This document shows, one piece after another, positions 1-8,714 of a stretch of DNA of 64,000 bases (the first letter of the stretch is position 1; each line of letters starts with the position of its first letter). A program made the translations under genes and the position numbers. Below the pieces are notes generated by a model. It was not told where the DNA came from. It made no database searches and was given only the letters and a program-made list of their open reading frames with translations. Source of the DNA: an uncultured Arenicella sp. (GTDB lineage Bacteria; Pseudomonadota; Gammaproteobacteria; Arenicellales; Arenicellaceae); contig CALJWL010000001.1 in NCBI GenBank assembly GCA_937974565.1, positions 1 to 64,000 on the forward strand. Reading direction: 5' to 3'.

Positions 1-28
1 GTAAGCGTCAAGTAACCGACACCCTAGC
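1..28 (+). repeat. Left terminal inverted repeat of IS66 relic
   Basis: It starts GTAAGCG and ends CGACACCCTAGC. It pairs with 677-704 with five mismatches in 28 bases, mostly at positions 12-16. Confidence 0.75.
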
Positions 29-74
29 GCATAATGAAGATCACGATTATGTTCCTGACTTTAATCAGGAGCAA

Positions 75-302
75 ATGATGATCAGACGAAATAAAGCACA
101 GTGGTTAGATTTAATTAGTGAACAGGCGAGCAGTGGCTTGAGTGCCGCGGAGTTTTGTCGGCGTAATGACTTAAACCCTAAGTATTTTAGTTTGCGGCAG
201 CGTGAGTTAAGTCAAACGGCGCCGGCTTTTGTTGAGCTAGCGCCGCAGGCGGTAGCCTCAAATAACGTGACCGTTCGAGTTACTGAGATTACGGTTTGTT
301 GA
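75..302 (+). CDS. IS66 TnpA-like protein, short
   Basis: This 75-residue protein has the helix-turn-helix-like pattern of IS66 accessory protein TnpA: WLDLISEQASSGLSAAEFCR followed by a YFSLRQREL segment. TnpA is required with TnpB and TnpC for IS66 transposition. The frame ends at TGA at 300-302, shortly before the tnpB start at 340. Full-length family members are usually longer, so this copy may be truncated at its C-terminus. With no tnpC in the element it is unlikely to have a function. The start could be either of the two adjacent ATG codons at 75 and 78. Confidence 0.65.
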   Translation: MMIRRNKAQWLDLISEQASSGLSAAEFCRRNDLNPKYFSLRQRELSQTAPAFVELAPQAVASNNVTVRVTEITVC

Positions 303-339
303 GTTATCTTGAGTTGGCGTTGGCGGCGTTGAGGTAAGC

Positions 340-636
340 ATGCGGTGGTTTTCTGACTTACCGCGTGTTTATTTGCACCGCGAGGCGGTGGACTTTCGTA
401 AAGCGATAAATGGGCTATCGGTAATTGTGGAGTAAGAGCTTGGCTTGAATCCGTTGGACGAGAGTTTGTTTGTGTTTTGTAATCGCTCGCGAGATCGACT
501 CAAAATATTAATAAACTGTTGCCATTCAACAAAGAAAATTAGAACGCCGCCCATACCCGCAGGACAAAAAAAGGCGGCGCTCTATAACAACACCGAGCTT
601 CCTGCTCAAGCCATCATCCTGATGTTGTGCTGTTAA
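340..636 (+). pseudogene. Broken IS66 tnpB (Orf2)
   Basis: From ATG 340 the frame reads a TnpB N-terminus (residues VYLHREAVDFRKAINGLS), then hits TAA at 433-435. It resumes in the same frame with LGLNPLDESLFVFCNRSRDR, the next conserved TnpB block. After RDRLKI near 510 the family resemblance stops, and the frame runs through unrelated sequence to TGT-TAA at 634-636. So the gene has a nonsense mutation plus an internal deletion that removed the rest of tnpB and all of tnpC. It is not expected to make a working protein. Confidence 0.75.
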
Positions 637-676
637 ACAAAATTAATCCAGCCCGCCTCACCCGTACGGATGAATT

Positions 677-704
677 GCTAGGGTGTCGATGGTTTGGCGC
701 TTAC
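677..704 (-). repeat. Right terminal inverted repeat of IS66 relic
   Basis: Read on the minus strand it starts GTAAGCGCCAA and contains CGACACCCTAGC, mirroring positions 1-28. It marks the outer edge of the relic; the following bases (705-712) would be the right copy of an 8-bp target duplication if one exists. Confidence 0.75.
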
Positions 705-820
705 CGTAGAACTCAAAGTGGCCATTCTGAGATAATTTTATTGGTGAAACTTCAGAAGTTTAGCGGCTCAAAAGGCCGGTGAAAGCGGTGAGTTTTGGCT
801 TCTTAGAAAATTACCGTCGC

Positions 821-1666
821 CTACTTTCGAAGAAAACGAAGTAGACCCTGAGCAATAGACCTTGAGTATATTGTTTCATGAACTTCATTTTCCATTGCGA
901 GGTATTCGATAGAAGCGGCAGGTAAACTTGCTTTTAACTCATGGCTAAAATCCTTGGCGTTTTTTGCCATACAAAGAGTGCAGTCTTTGTTCGCCTCTTT
1001 GCCTTGTGAAGATATGAATACGTTTGTTTTTATAGAAGACGGGCGGCTCTGAATACCTAATATCGAACGGTTGTGATACCAAAAAGAAGGATCGCTTAAG
1101 ATATAGTAATCAAACATGTGTGGTTTTGTTTTTAAAATAAAACCACCAAAAAGTCCGCCAAACGAATGGCCCACATAAATTTCCTTTTGAGTATTAATTC
1201 TGTATTTTTTTCGAAGATATGGCATCAGTTCTGCCTCGATAAATACAAGATACTCCTTTGCTCCTCCAGAGTTCTTACGGGCCTCATCAGAATACCCATT
1301 TTTTTCATTCAGGGAGTTGGTGGGTGTGTAGTCGCGTGTTCGAGCAATCTGCCAGCTGGTTTTTTTATCATATGAAATGCCAACTATGATGGGCTCTTCG
1401 ATAACACCACTACCGCTCATTTGGCGAGTGATGCTGCTGGCAAGAGGGAACGACAAGTGACCATCATTAAGAAAAATCAGGGGGTAGCTTTTATCTTTTC
1501 TCGATGAGTATGAGCGAGGTGTTTTTATATACAATTGATACTCGCGTTCGTTGTTTTCTGACGTAATATTTATTACCTGTGAACGTTCAATCGTAAACGG
1601 TTTGTTCCCTGGTAACGCCGTATTTGGAACTGTTACGGCCATAAAGAAAATTATCAGTTTATGCAT
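821..1666 (-). CDS. Secreted alpha/beta-hydrolase (esterase D / enterochelin esterase-like)
   Basis: This is a predicted exported serine esterase of the COG2819 type, related to Fes/IroE-like siderophore esterases. Starting at ATG 1666 gives 281 residues with a short hydrophobic N-terminus (MHKLIIFFMAVTV) that looks like a signal sequence. The nucleophile motif is GHSFGG, a likely acid is the Asp in YYILSDPSFWY, and a likely catalytic His sits in NEVHETIYSRS near the C-terminus. The longer frame opens at 1720 inside phhB. I prefer 1666 because it overlaps the phhB stop by 8 bases (ATGCATAA), a usual coupling arrangement, and leaves the signal sequence at the N-terminus. The substrate is unknown: siderophore and simple esters are both possible. 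Confidence 0.75.
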   Translation of the reverse strand: MHKLIIFFMAVTVPNTALPGNKPFTIERSQVINITSENNEREYQLYIKTPRSYSSRKDKSYPLIFLNDGHLSFPLASSITRQMSGSGVIEEPIIVGISYDKKTSWQIARTRDYTPTNSLNEKNGYSDEARKNSGGAKEYLVFIEAELMPYLRKKYRINTQKEIYVGHSFGGLFGGFILKTKPHMFDYYILSDPSFWYHNRSILGIQSRPSSIKTNVFISSQGKEANKDCTLCMAKNAKDFSHELKASLPAASIEYLAMENEVHETIYSRSIAQGLLRFLRK

Positions 1667-2003
1667 TGAATAAATCGATATGCGCGGCACACACAAAATC
1701 ATTGATGCTAATACCGCCAATGCTGTGTGTTGAATAGTTCACTTTGCAGCGTTGATAGCTAACAATCATGTCGGGGTGATGGTTTTGCTCATCGGCGACT
1801 TTAGCCACCTGATTAACGAAAGCGATGGTGTCTTGGTAGTTATCAAAGTGAAATGTTCGGCATAACACGTTCTCAGTAGCGCAGTACTGCCAGTTGGGGG
1901 TTAGATTCCGGTACTTCTCAATATCAGACAAGGATAAGGTCGAGTCATGATCACTAAGTTGTTCGCATGTATGTTTTAAGAGGGTATCTAGACTGTCGTT
2001 CAT
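1659..2003 (-). CDS. phhB: Pterin-4-alpha-carbinolamine dehydratase
   Basis: This enzyme dehydrates 4a-hydroxytetrahydropterin formed by aromatic amino acid hydroxylases and so recycles tetrahydrobiopterin-type cofactor. It is cytosolic. The 114-residue length fits the family. The signature is visible: NHHPDM around residue 76, then a conserved Thr-His region (YSTHSIGGISINDFVCAAH) at the C-terminus. No phenylalanine hydroxylase gene is in the window, so the partner must be elsewhere or the protein has another role. It overlaps the downstream esterase start by 8 bases and runs divergent to orn. Confidence 0.9.
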   Translation of the reverse strand: MNDSLDTLLKHTCEQLSDHDSTLSLSDIEKYRNLTPNWQYCATENVLCRTFHFDNYQDTIAFVNQVAKVADEQNHHPDMIVSYQRCKVNYSTHSIGGISINDFVCAAHIDLFNA

Positions 2004-2083
2004 AGCAAGTTCATAGTATTCTGTGTCTCTAAAGTTTTCAGAATAACTATAACACTATTTATTCAATAGTAAGGAGTTGGCGA

Positions 2084-2656
2084 GTGCCACCACATCACAA
2101 TGCTTGGGTCTGGATGGACCTTGAGATGACGGGCTTAGACCCCGAGAAAGATCGAATTATTGAAATGGCAACCATTATTACCGATGGTGATTTACGGGTG
2201 ATCGCCGAAGGGCCGGTGATTGTGATTCATCAATCCAATGAGCTGCTCGACGGCATGGATGAATGGAATACGCGCACTCATAATCGTACGGGTTTGGTCA
2301 CCAAGGTGAAGACTTCCAGAGTGACCGAACGACAAGCCGAAATCGACACTCTGGATTTTATTCAGCGTCATACCTTAAAAAACCGCGCCCCCTTGTGTGG
2401 CAACAGTATTTGTCAGGATCGTCGATTTTTGTATAAATACATGCCTGAATTAAGCAAATGGCTTCATTATCGAAACATCGACGTCAGTTCTTTTAAAGAG
2501 GTAGCGCGTCAATGGTCACCCAGTATTCTAGGTGGTTTTGATAAACGAGCTTCTCATCAAGCTTTAGACGATATTAAAGAGTCTATTGAAGAACTACGCT
2601 ATTATCGGGATAATTTAATCCAATTGGATATGGCGTCCGATGATTTTGATTATTAA
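2084..2656 (+). CDS. orn: Oligoribonuclease
   Basis: This 3'-5' exoribonuclease degrades 2-5 nt RNA fragments and pGpG, finishing mRNA and c-di-GMP turnover in the cytosol. The 190 residues show the DEDDh exonuclease motifs: WMDLEMTGLD at the N-terminus, a central block with CGNSICQDRRFL, and the ExoIII His/Asp region HQALDDIKES near residue 165. The start is GTG at 2084, preceded by a clear AAGGAG at 2071-2076. The neighbour phhB is divergent. Confidence 0.96.
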   Translation: MPPHHNAWVWMDLEMTGLDPEKDRIIEMATIITDGDLRVIAEGPVIVIHQSNELLDGMDEWNTRTHNRTGLVTKVKTSRVTERQAEIDTLDFIQRHTLKNRAPLCGNSICQDRRFLYKYMPELSKWLHYRNIDVSSFKEVARQWSPSILGGFDKRASHQALDDIKESIEELRYYRDNLIQLDMASDDFDY

Positions 2657-2663
2657 GTAGGCG

Positions 2664-2703
2664 ATCACTTGCAAGGCCACTATTAACGTGTCTTGCAAGT
2701 GAT
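2664..2703. terminator. 12-bp perfect inverted repeat between convergent orn and DUF481 gene
   Basis: ATCACTTGCAAG (2664-2675) pairs perfectly with CTTGCAAGTGAT (2692-2703) around a 16-base loop. There is no strong T-run, so a bidirectional terminator is inferred from the position between two converging genes. Confidence 0.5.
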
Positions 2704-2728
2704 GTGTTAATACTTTAGATAAAAAACA

Positions 2729-3463
2729 TTAGAAATTGTAGACTAAATTAGCACTGGTGATTGTGTCTGTTTCATCGGCACCTGGAGCGGGGTCTGTGTT
2801 ATGTCGAATAAGTAAGCCCGCTTTTAATGCAAATTTTTCGTTAATGGATACGATTAGTGCGGCATCATTTTCGATAAACGAATTATCCGAGCCTATTTCG
2901 GCAGTAAACTTGTCAACAAACTGCGTACTTTCTGTGATTTGGTTTCGGTAGTCAGATCTCAATACTAATGTGCCGCTACTAAGGTCTCTGCCTTCCAATT
3001 CTGTTCCGTCAGCCAGTCGAATGAGTTCACTGGTGTCTCGGTAGCCCACACCAGCACCGAGCTCCCAACCTACTGGCTCGGTGTCAAACACTTTGTAGCC
3101 GTACCCCACGGCTGCACTCGATTGCTCAGTGAAGCCATCGAATTCGTCATCTAAATAACTTAATGAACCAAAGAGATAGCTGCGCTGAGAGATTGAATAT
3201 TTGAGGCTATAATTAGCACTGATGCTTTCAGCCGAGTCGATATTGTTGTTCGATGCTTGGTAGGTACCCAGTCCCAATTCATGAGTCCAAATTTCGCCTT
3301 CATTTTTGAATTTCAACGCTAGGTTTAACGTTTGGCTATCCGTGTTGCCACTGGCATTAATAAACCCGGCTTCGCCTTGACCTTGCCATTGCGCATTAAT
3401 ATTTGATGAGAGTGTGGTAGCAAAAGCGCAGCTTAATAAAATTGAGAGATTCTTACGTTTCAT
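2729..3463 (-). CDS. DUF481 family outer membrane beta-barrel protein
   Basis: This is a putative salt- or stress-related outer membrane protein of the YdiY/DUF481 family; its exact role is unknown. A signal peptide of about 24 residues (MKRKNLSILL... ending NINA) precedes QWQGQGEAGF, the typical DUF481 opening 'GEAGFINASGNTDSQTL'. The rest alternates hydrophobic and polar residues as in beta-strands, and the protein ends in Phe (NLVYNF), as many barrel proteins do for insertion by the BAM complex. The 244-residue length is normal. It is a single gene converging on orn. Confidence 0.85.
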   Translation of the reverse strand: MKRKNLSILLSCAFATTLSSNINAQWQGQGEAGFINASGNTDSQTLNLALKFKNEGEIWTHELGLGTYQASNNNIDSAESISANYSLKYSISQRSYLFGSLSYLDDEFDGFTEQSSAAVGYGYKVFDTEPVGWELGAGVGYRDTSELIRLADGTELEGRDLSSGTLVLRSDYRNQITESTQFVDKFTAEIGSDNSFIENDAALIVSINEKFALKAGLLIRHNTDPAPGADETDTITSANLVYNF

Positions 3464-3513
3464 TTTAACTTCTGTAATTTAGTTTTGGTGAGAGGTGATG
3501 TTAGTTATATAGG

Positions 3514-3549
3514 ATATAAGTAGGCGCACCGTTTGGTGCCTACTTATAT
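3514..3549. terminator. Long hairpin after the channel gene
   Basis: ATATAAGTAGGC (3514-3525) and ACC pair with GGTGCCTACTTATAT (3535-3549) around a GTTT loop, leaving a two-base bulge in the left arm. It lies 14 bases past the stop of the minus-strand channel gene. No T-run follows on the minus strand (CCTATATAAC), so a terminator is likely but not certain. Confidence 0.5.
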
Positions 3550-3562
3550 TCTCAAAAGGAAA

Positions 3563-4723
3563 TTACTTGCTTACTTTCGATGCCCAGTTGTCCGCGACTG
3601 TTTTAGCGGCATCGCGGCCACCTAAGCCGAATGCCAATGCGGTTGCAACGGCTACGGCACCGATTGTGAATCCAAATGCCATGTTTACGATGTTGTCGGC
3701 GAGACCCATTGAACGTAGGCCCATCGCTAATACAAGACCAAGAATGGCAATACGAGCGATGTTTGCCATGCCGTTGTTACCCGATTGAGTTAGCTTTTGG
3801 TGTGCAAGACTGCCAAGAAAGTTGCCAACAACCAAAATGATAGCGCCTACTAAGATGCCGCCACCAAACTCCAGTACTTTGGCAAAAATATTTGAAATTA
3901 CATCGATACCAAGTGTGTTCACTGCGGCGGTTGAAGCCGTAAGCATGGAGAAGAACATCACCGATGAGCCAATTAACTTATTCATCGTGAAGGTATCCGA
4001 AAACAGGTTGCTAACCCCCAGTTTCGTTGGTAATTCGTTAATGCCCATGCCATCCAAAAGCCCAGTAAGCATATAGACTAAAAACTTTGCTACGAAATAA
4101 GTCACTAATAAGATAATGCCTGCGCCCACAATATTGGGTACAGCGGCCATCAACTCATTAATCATGCCAGTGGCGGGCACAGTAATGGAAGGTATGTTCA
4201 ATACACCAAGAGCGGCCACAACGATTGGCAATAAAATGCCACCGAAGATAAATGCGCTTCCGAATTTAGAGATTTTCAACTCTTCATTGCCGGTTCGTGC
4301 GGCCAGTTGCTCGTCTACCTGACCCAAGCCAACACCCACTAATTCTGAGACGATTTTGGCGATAACCCAACCTGCATAAGCAACCACACCGGCTCCAATA
4401 ATACGAGGAACCGCAGATAAAAACTGGTTTACCATGTTTTTTAAGGGTGCTAGCACGTCTGTGAGGCCAAAGTGTTGGAGTACGGCCATTAACACAAAGA
4501 TTGTCAATATCGCCTTGATTAACGATAAAACAGGCGACAATAAATCGTGCTTGCTGAGAAAGACAGCGTTACTGAGCAGCTTTTTAAATAGCCCAGTGAT
4601 GATTTTGACCACAAACAAACCGACAATTAAAATCAATAGGCCAATGATGGCATGTCCTAGAGTGCTTGAGACCATTGGCCCAAGTGTGCTTTGAATTGCC
4701 TGAATTAAGTTACCCATACTCAT
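3563..4723 (-). CDS. Membrane protein with repeated TM-helix units (mechanosensitive channel-like)
   Basis: This 386-residue integral inner-membrane protein is built from repeated units of a long hydrophobic helix followed by a 'VGAGIILLVTYFVAK' or 'IIGAGVVAYAGWVIAK' type segment, the pattern of the conserved TM-helix (PF05552) family. That family is annotated with small-conductance mechanosensitive channels and includes CmpX-like proteins. At least four repeats can be seen (near residues 20-40, 105-125, 195-215 and 285-305). The C-terminal MscS beta domain is not evident, so gating by tension is only an inference. The start ATG at 4723 is supported by position; the gene stands alone between hairpins. 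Confidence 0.75.
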   Translation of the reverse strand: MSMGNLIQAIQSTLGPMVSSTLGHAIIGLLILIVGLFVVKIITGLFKKLLSNAVFLSKHDLLSPVLSLIKAILTIFVLMAVLQHFGLTDVLAPLKNMVNQFLSAVPRIIGAGVVAYAGWVIAKIVSELVGVGLGQVDEQLAARTGNEELKISKFGSAFIFGGILLPIVVAALGVLNIPSITVPATGMINELMAAVPNIVGAGIILLVTYFVAKFLVYMLTGLLDGMGINELPTKLGVSNLFSDTFTMNKLIGSSVMFFSMLTASTAAVNTLGIDVISNIFAKVLEFGGGILVGAIILVVGNFLGSLAHQKLTQSGNNGMANIARIAILGLVLAMGLRSMGLADNIVNMAFGFTIGAVAVATALAFGLGGRDAAKTVADNWASKVSK

Positions 4724-4894
4724 ACCTTCCTAGTTAATGTGATGAAAGGTGAGTATAGGTAAGTCTTGGCACACCTAATTGTTAAACAATGTAGTAATGG
4801 TGTTAAACAATGTTAGGTTCTGGACAGGCTGCTATTTATGCCGTTAATAGCCTGCCCTTGACTTGAGCATTAAGCGAAGCTATTTGCCTAATGA

Positions 4895-4916
4895 GGTCGT
4901 CAGTCAGTTGACGACC
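4895..4916 (-). terminator. Hairpin after rimO
   Basis: On the minus strand GGTCGTCA, loop ACTGAC, TGACGACC forms a perfect 8-bp stem starting 12 bases after the rimO stop. It is followed by TCATT, a weak T tract. It is probably the end of the rimO transcript. Confidence 0.55.
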
Positions 4917-4927
4917 TTGCGATCATT

Positions 4928-6280
4928 TTAATGGCTATTGGCCCATAAATCGTGTTGGTCGCTTGCGTGAACCTTGACCGACACAATGTCGCCAACCTGA
5001 TGATGTGTTTCTTCGTTCAAGTAGACTAAACCGTCAATTTCTGGCGCATCAGCTTGACTGCGACCAACAGCGCCTTCGTTATCGACTTCATCAATAATAA
5101 CGTCGACAGTGCGACCAACCTTGCACGCTAATTTGGCGGCACTGATCTCAGCTTGCAGTGCCATAAACTCAGCCAAACGCTCTTCTTTCACTTCGTCTGG
5201 CACGTGCCCGTCAAGTTTATTGGCTGGCGCGCCTTCTACTGGCGAGTAAGTAAAGGCGCCAACACGGTCTAATTGTGCTTGGCTGATAAAGTCGAGCAGC
5301 TGCTTGAAGTCGTCGTCAGTCTCACCAGGAAAACCAACAATAAAGGTGCTTCTGACCGTTAAGTCAGAGCAGGTTTCACGCCACCGTTTGATTCTATTGA
5401 GCGTGTTGTCGATGGCCCCTGGTCGTTTCATTGCTTTGAGAATCTTCGGTGAACCGTGCTGAAAGGGGATATCCAAGTAGGGCAAAATTTTACCTTCAGC
5501 CATAAATGGAATGACATCGTCTACGTGGGGATAGGGGTAGACATAGTGCAGTCGCACCCAAGGCGGTGTATCACCCCCGACATTCGAAAGCGCGTTGCAC
5601 AGATCCAACATCTTGGTTTTTATCGGTTTACCCTGATGAAACGTGGTGCGGTATTTTGTATCTACCCCATAAGCGCTCGTGTCTTGAGAAATCACCAGCA
5701 GCTCTTTCACTCCTGATTTAATTAACCCCTCGGCTTCAGCCACCACTTCATTGGCTGGGCGGCTTACTAAATCCCCGCGCATAGAGGGGATGATGCAAAA
5801 ACTGCATCGGTGGTTGCACCCTTCGGATATCTTTAGGTAAGCGTAATGTCTGGGCGTCAGTTTAATTCCTTGAGGTGGGATAAGGTCGATATGAGGGTTG
5901 TGTTTTTTTTCAAACGGTAGATGCTTTTTTACCGCCCCTAAAACTTGTTGGTAAGCATGTGGGCCTGAGACATCAAGCACACTGGGGTGGATGTCGGTAA
6001 TGTCTGACTCGGTCGCACCCATGCAACCGGTGACAATGACCTTACCATTGTTATTCAGTGCTTCGCCAATGGTGTCTAATGATTCTTTCTTGGCGGCATC
6101 AATAAACCCACAGGTGTTAACCACCACCATATCGGCGTCTTCATAAGTCGGCACTATGTCATAGCCGTTAGTGCGTAACTCAGTCAATATTAACTCAGAA
6201 TCCACGAGGGCTTTCGGGCAACCGAGGCTGATAAAGCCAATCTTCGGTGCAGTTACGTCTGCGATAGTTGGTGTGGTCAT
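4928..6280 (-). CDS. rimO: Ribosomal protein S12 methylthiotransferase
   Basis: This radical-SAM enzyme adds a methylthio group to the conserved aspartate of ribosomal protein S12. The 450 residues match the family. The N-terminal UPF0004 domain supplies cysteines for the auxiliary cluster ([29 protein letters not shown]). The SAM cluster motif CNHRCSFC follows near residue 155, with a C-terminal TRAM domain. RimO rather than MiaB is indicated by [12 protein letters not shown] and by the overall spacing. It is a single gene with hairpins on the downstream side. Confidence 0.95.
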   Translation of the reverse strand: MTTPTIADVTAPKIGFISLGCPKALVDSELILTELRTNGYDIVPTYEDADMVVVNTCGFIDAAKKESLDTIGEALNNNGKVIVTGCMGATESDITDIHPSVLDVSGPHAYQQVLGAVKKHLPFEKKHNPHIDLIPPQGIKLTPRHYAYLKISEGCNHRCSFCIIPSMRGDLVSRPANEVVAEAEGLIKSGVKELLVISQDTSAYGVDTKYRTTFHQGKPIKTKMLDLCNALSNVGGDTPPWVRLHYVYPYPHVDDVIPFMAEGKILPYLDIPFQHGSPKILKAMKRPGAIDNTLNRIKRWRETCSDLTVRSTFIVGFPGETDDDFKQLLDFISQAQLDRVGAFTYSPVEGAPANKLDGHVPDEVKEERLAEFMALQAEISAAKLACKVGRTVDVIIDEVDNEGAVGRSQADAPEIDGLVYLNEETHHQVGDIVSVKVHASDQHDLWANSH

Positions 6281-6562
6281 TGCGAATGTCTCACGTTCAG
6301 TTCGGCGCGAATTATAGTCTAATTAACGCAAACTCTGTGGATAATTATAGTGGCTTGGCCTTCGCAATAAACATTTTATTGATCAAATACGATGTTGAAA
6401 TCGCGATTAAATGATTATTTATATGGCGTAGGTTTACCTTTTGCCGACCATTAAGTTGTCCTTGGGGCGTCTCTTTGCTTTTTTGGCAAAATTGATTCAC
6501 GACCAAAGCTTTACGTCATGGCAGTTTAGTGGATTTGTATAATCTGATTAAAGGACTGAGGT

Positions 6563-6600
6563 AAATAAAAAGGCGGCCATCAAAGCCGCCTTTAATAAAA
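6563..6600 (-). terminator. Rho-independent terminator downstream of aceA
   Basis: AAAGGCGGC (6569-6577), loop CATCAAA, GCCGCCTTT (6585-6593) forms a 9-bp stem. On the minus strand the stem is followed by TTTTATTTAC, a good U-tract. A-tracts on the other side mean it could work in both directions. Confidence 0.8.
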
Positions 6601-6662
6601 AGACAAGAGGTCAGCACTCCCGCTTACCGTTGTCTTTGTTTGTCGCTATCCCCTTGGAAAGG

Positions 6663-6694
6663 AAGGGCGCTAAATCGGAAAATCTGGCGCCCTT
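6663..6694 (-). terminator. Second hairpin immediately after the aceA stop
   Basis: AAGGGCGC (6663-6670) pairs perfectly with GCGCCCTT (6687-6694) around a 16-base loop, 11 bases beyond the aceA stop codon. No T-run follows, so it may instead protect the 3' end of the mRNA. Confidence 0.4.
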
Positions 6695-6705
6695 AAAAGT
6701 GACAC

Positions 6706-8301
6706 TTAACCAAACTGGTTCATTGTATTATCTTCACCCGCTGCTTTTAGTGCCGCATCGCCAGAGAAATATTCTTTATGGTCATCACCAATGTTAGAAC
6801 CTGCCATGTCTTGGTGTTTAACGCAGGCAAGGCCTTGGCGAATCTCTTTACGTTGAACGCCTTTAACATAGGCGAGCATGCCTTCTTCACCAAAGTAACC
6901 TTGTGCCAAGTTATCCGTAGACAAAGCCGCAGTATGGTAGGTTGGCAGTGTGATTAGGTGGTGGAAAATACCGGCTTCACGAGCGCCGTCACGTTGGAAG
7001 TTTTGGATCATGTTGTCCGCTTTTTGTGACAATTCGCTGCCATCGTATTTCTCTTGCATTAACTCGTCACGATTATATTCACTCACGTCTTGGCCTGCTT
7101 CAGCCATTGCATCGTAAGCCTGCTGACGGAAAGACAAAGTCCAGTTGAATGATGGCGAATTGTTGTAAACCAACTTAGCATTTGGAACCACTTCGCGAAT
7201 TCGATTTACCATGCCGCCAATCTGACCGACGTGTGGTTTCTCAGTCTCGATCCAAATCAAGTCAGCGCCGTTTTGCAAACTGGTGATGCAATCGAGTACA
7301 CAGCGATCTTCGCCAGTGCCTTCTTGAAACTGAAATAAACCGCTTGGTAGACGTTTGGGGCGAACCAAGCTACCACCACGGTGAATAACCACATCGCCGT
7401 TGTTCATTTGGCTTGGCGTCAACTCTTCACAGTCAAGGAATGAGTTGTATTGATCGCCTAAGTCACCGACTTCGCTGGTTACTGCGATTTGTTTGGTCAG
7501 ACCCGCACCCAATGAATCGGTGCGTGCGACGATGACACCGTCGTCTACGCCAAGCTCCATAAAAGCATAACGAACCGCACGAATTTTGGCTAAAAAATCA
7601 GCGTGAGGCACCGTTACTTTGCCGTCTTGATGACCGCATTGCTTTTCATCCGATACTTGATTTTCGATTTGAATCGCGCAAGCACCCGCTTCGATCATTT
7701 GTTTAGCTAATAAATACGTTGCTTCTTCGTTACCAAAGCCAGCGTCAATATCCGCAATAATGGGAACAACGTGGGTTTCGAAATTGTTGATTTTTTCTTG
7801 TATTTCAGTCGCAGCGGCTGTGTTGCCTGAGGCGCGGGCCGAATCCAGTTTTTTAAAAAGATGGCGCAACTCACGAGCATCAGCTTGACGTAAGAAGGTG
7901 TAAAGTTCTTCGATCAATTTTGGCACGGAGGTTTTTTCATGCATTGATTGATCGGGAAGAGGACCAAATTCAGAACGTAAGGCGGCGATCATCCAACCAG
8001 AAAGATACAAGTAGCGCTTACTAGTGGTGCCGTGGTGTTTTTTTACGGCAATCATTTTTTGTTGCCCAATAAAACCATGCCAGCAGCCTAATGACTGAGT
8101 GTAACTTGATGAGTCTGCATCATACTCGGCCATATCCTTACGCATGATATTGGCAGTGTACTTAGAGATTTCAAGGCCTGTCTGAAATCTATTTTGCATT
8201 TTCATGCGTGCAGCATATTCAGGGTTGATGCCAGCGAAGGCAGTACCGTTATCGTTAATCAACGATTCGGCGGCGTTGATTGCATTTTGGTAGGTAGACA
8301 T
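6706..8301 (-). CDS. aceA: Isocitrate lyase (531-residue type)
   Basis: Splits isocitrate to glyoxylate and succinate, the first step of the glyoxylate shunt, in the cytosol. Start ATG at 8301 is preceded by AGGAGATC and gives 531 residues, the length of the larger Pseudomonas-type enzymes; an in-frame ATG farther up at 8385 lacks a ribosome site. The catalytic-loop region reads SDEKQCGHQDGK near residue 215, where many family members have KKCGH; Cys and His are kept. IADIDAGFGNEEATYLLAKQ supplies the metal-binding Asp. Malate synthase G is the divergent neighbour, so the two-step shunt is encoded together. Confidence 0.95.
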   Translation of the reverse strand: MSTYQNAINAAESLINDNGTAFAGINPEYAARMKMQNRFQTGLEISKYTANIMRKDMAEYDADSSSYTQSLGCWHGFIGQQKMIAVKKHHGTTSKRYLYLSGWMIAALRSEFGPLPDQSMHEKTSVPKLIEELYTFLRQADARELRHLFKKLDSARASGNTAAATEIQEKINNFETHVVPIIADIDAGFGNEEATYLLAKQMIEAGACAIQIENQVSDEKQCGHQDGKVTVPHADFLAKIRAVRYAFMELGVDDGVIVARTDSLGAGLTKQIAVTSEVGDLGDQYNSFLDCEELTPSQMNNGDVVIHRGGSLVRPKRLPSGLFQFQEGTGEDRCVLDCITSLQNGADLIWIETEKPHVGQIGGMVNRIREVVPNAKLVYNNSPSFNWTLSFRQQAYDAMAEAGQDVSEYNRDELMQEKYDGSELSQKADNMIQNFQRDGAREAGIFHHLITLPTYHTAALSTDNLAQGYFGEEGMLAYVKGVQRKEIRQGLACVKHQDMAGSNIGDDHKEYFSGDAALKAAGEDNTMNQFG

Positions 8302-8714
8302 ATGATCTCCTGTGTGTTTACTTAGCATCAGATGAATGACACGACATAGTCTCTCGCCTTTTGCAGCATGTTGACAGACCGTCATTCATGACGATATTCG
8401 TTGAATCAGTGGCGCATTCTGATGTGCAGACTGCGTTTTCGATGGATAAACAATAGCGGCTAAGTCACTATTCACCAATATTCTGATTTGGATGATTGCC
8501 ATTTATTTTAAGAATAATGGTGTGTTATTCATGATTTTTCTGCGGAATCCAATCGTCATTAAACAAATGAATAGTGTATATAAAGACCAGTGTTCTGGGA
8601 TAGCGGTAAACTGTGTTGCATACAAAGGTCATAACAAATAATGACTGACTCGTCGTTTTGATGACACTTTTAATACAACACAACTAAGGTATTCACTCGA
8701 TTAAGAGGTTAACT
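8302..8714. promoter_or_regulatory. Divergent aceA / glcB control region
   Basis: This 413-base gap separates the two divergently transcribed glyoxylate-shunt genes and must hold both promoters. The ribosome sites are clear (AGGAGATC before aceA on the minus strand; TTAAGAGG at 8700-8708 before glcB). I see no unambiguous sigma70 boxes or operator. The 8500-8600 stretch is AT-rich and is the best place to look for regulator binding. Confidence 0.5.

Larger units (their letters stand above)
1..704 (+). mobile_element. Internally deleted IS66-family element (relic)
   Basis: Both ends carry matching terminal inverted repeats: positions 1-28 begin GTAAGCG and contain CGACACCCTAGC, and the reverse complement of 677-704 has the same two blocks (23 of 28 bases agree). 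Between them lie a short tnpA-like ORF and a broken tnpB. The large tnpC transposase expected in a complete IS66 element (usually about 2.5 kb in all) is missing. The element therefore cannot move on its own, but might be mobilised by a full copy elsewhere. The first base of the window coincides with the outer end of the left repeat, so the left flank and the target duplication cannot be checked. Assignment to IS66 rests on the end sequence and on both protein fragments. Confidence 0.8.
6281..6705. other. Intergenic region between aceA end and rimO start
   Basis: This 425-base gap holds no convincing gene. It contains the upstream region of rimO on the right-to-left strand and two hairpins near the aceA end (6563-6600 and 6663-6694). 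A cluster of stop codons in all frames and AT-rich stretches (6361-6430) argue against a small protein. Confidence 0.5.
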
